Below, in pieces: positions 62,800-64,000 of a DNA stretch of 64,000 bases; the stretch's first letter is position 1; each line of letters starts with the position of its first letter. This DNA comes from Fabrea salina (lineage: Eukaryota; Ciliophora; Heterotrichea; Heterotrichida; Fabreidae): positions 218,538 through 282,537 of the forward strand of contig JALIHJ010000026.1 in NCBI GenBank assembly GCA_022984795.1, in the 5' to 3' direction. The notes under the pieces are model-generated. The model searched no databases and had not been told where the DNA came from. It saw only the letters and a program-made list of their open reading frames with translations. Position numbers and translations under genes: made by a program.

Positions 62800-64000
62800 T
62801 GTTAGGGTGTTAGGGTGTTAGTTGTGTTAGCGGTGTTTTAGGGTGTTAGGGTGTGTGGGGTTAGGGTGTTAGGGTGTTGAGAGGTGTTAGGGTGTTAGGG
62901 TGTTAGGGTGTTAGGGTGTTAGGGGGTGTTAGGGTGTTAGGGTGTTAGGGTGTTAGGGTGTTAGGGTGTTAGGGTGTTAGGGTGTTGTTAGGGTGTTAGG
63001 GTGTTAGGGTGTTAGGGTGTTAGGGTGTTAGGGTGTTAGGGTGTTAGGGGTGTTAGGGTGTTAGGGTGTTAGGGTGTTAGGGTGTTAGGGTGTTAGGGTG
63101 TTAGGGTGTTAGGGTGTTAGGGTGTTAGGGTGTTAGGGTGTTAGGGTGTTAGGGTGTTAGGGTGTTAGGGTGTTAGGGTGTTAGGGTGTTAGGGTGTTAG
63201 GGTGTTAGGGTGTTAGGGTGTTAGGGTGTTAGGGTGTTAGGGTGTTAGGGTGTTAGGGTGTTAGGGTGTTAGGGTGTTAGGGTGTTAGGGTGTTAGGGTG
63301 TTAGGGTGTTAGGGTGTTAGGGTGTTAGGGTGTTAGGGTGTTAGGGTGTTAGGGTGTTAGGGTGTTAGGGTGTTAGGGTGTTAGGGTGTTAGGGTGTTAG
63401 GGTGTTAGGGTGGGTGTTAGGGTGTTAGGGTGTTAGGGTGTTAGGGTGTTAGGGTGTTAGGGTGTTAGGGTGTTAGGGTGTTAGGGTGTTAGGGTGTTAG
63501 GGTGTTAGGGTGTTAGGGGTGTTAGGGGTGTTAGGGTGGGGTGTTAGGGTGTTAGGGTGGTGGGGTGTTAGGGTGTTAGGGTGTTAGGGTGTTAGGGTGT
63601 TAGGGTGGGGTGTTAGGGTGTTAGGGTGTTAGGGTGTTAGGGTGGGGTGTTAGGGTGTTAGGGTGTTAGGGTGTGGGTGTTAGGGTGGGTGTTAGGGTGT
63701 TAGGGTGTGGGTGTTAGGGTGTTAGGGTTGGGTGTTAGGGTGTTAGGGTGTTAGGGTGTTAGGGTGTTAGGGTGTTAGGGTGTTAGGGTGTTAGGGTGTT
63801 AGGGTGTTAGGGTGTTAGGGTGTTAGGGTGTTAGGGTGTTAGGGGTGTTAGGGTGTTAGGGTGTTGGGTGTTAGGGTGTTAGGGTGTTAGGGTGTTAGGG
63901 TGTTAGGGTGTTAGGGGTGTTAGGGTGTTAGGGTGTTAGGGTGTTAGGGTGTTAGGGTGTTAGGGTGTTAGGGTGTTAGGGTGTTAGGGTGTTAGGGGTG
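62800..64000 (+). repeat. Telomere, (TGTTAGGG)n
   Basis: About 1.2 kb of the 8-base unit TGTTAGGG runs to the window edge, with the G-rich strand 5' to 3' toward the end, as expected for a right-hand telomere. The first ~140 bp are degenerate (for example GTTAGTTGTGTTAGCGGTGTTTTAGGG). Long pure blocks follow, interrupted by units with an extra G and, at about 63510-63730, a cluster of altered units (TTAGGGTGGGG, GGTGGTGGGG, GGGTTGGG). The unit equals the known heterotrich repeat CCCTAACA. The array may continue past the window. Confidence 0.97.

Noticed and set aside
62800-64000. CRISPR or satellite array
   Set aside because: An 8-base unit with no spacers, matching the heterotrich telomere repeat and oriented as a right-hand chromosome end.
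1-64000. Prokaryotic or organellar origin suggested by the dense packing
   Set aside because: Spliceosomal introns, nuclear gene families (CSN2, CNOT1, SNAPC3, SPEF2, BOP1), absence of ribosome binding sites, and a telomere show a eukaryotic nuclear chromosome.

Overview
The window is the right end of a somatic (macronuclear) chromosome of a heterotrich ciliate, most like Stentor. Three things support this. (1) The last ~1.2 kb is an array of the 8-base repeat TGTTAGGG (CCCTAACA on the other strand), with the G-rich strand running toward the end; this is the telomere unit known from Stentor and Blepharisma. (2) Five 15-nt introns can be recognised, all GTAA...TAG with an A at intron position 10, the tiny-intron type known from heterotrichs. 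(3) The code is standard: open frames of 1,100 to 2,035 codons use TGG for Trp, and TAA, TAG and TGA all act only as stops. That argues against Blepharisma (UGA = Trp) and Condylostoma. I cannot name the species.

Layout. 1-13.6 kb: the end of a Notchless/Rsa4 gene, a tail-anchored TPR gene on the minus strand, then a run of 13 plus-strand genes separated by only 0-31 bp: PEX12-like, RNase H, START, NDE1-like, an unknown membrane protein, F-box/kelch, B-box/kelch, F-box/Cys-rich, a basic orphan, MORN, a FASTK-like helical repeat protein, an eight-EF-hand protein and a prenylated ubiquitin-like protein. 13.6-24.5 kb: 14-3-3, a degenerate myosin with IQ motifs, CSN2, a tandem pair of CNNM-type transporters (the first frameshifted), an acid-lipase-like hydrolase and a leucine-rich-repeat protein. 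24.5-46.1 kb: a ROD/KNTC1-like giant (frameshifted), CNOT1, a HAT/TPR protein, SPEF2, an HSPA12-like protein and a second MORN protein. 46.2-58.3 kb: a TVP38/DedA-type membrane protein, a zinc protein, a secreted protein, tRNA-Leu(UAG), an adenosine/adenine deaminase, a thioredoxin-fold protein without active-site cysteines, a kelch protein, a dual-specificity phosphatase, BOP1/ERB1, a methyltransferase, cytochrome b5, SNAPC3 and deoxyhypusine synthase. 58.3-62.6 kb (subtelomeric): a kinase-pseudokinase-RING/RBR fusion and a B-box-like WD40 protein, with looser spacing and different codon use. 62.8-64.0 kb: telomere.

Most genes are single-copy eukaryotic housekeeping functions (translation, ribosome assembly, mRNA decay, ubiquitin/CSN, snRNA transcription, mitosis) or cell-architecture functions (cilia central pair, calcium-binding, MORN and kelch proteins). 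No operon logic is visible from function. The striking property is packing: divergent start codons can be 8-28 bp apart and convergent stops overlap, so promoters and 3' ends must be extremely short or lie inside neighbouring genes. The most novel candidate is the subtelomeric kinase-pseudokinase-RBR protein, whose RBR end only becomes visible after removing a 15-nt intron.
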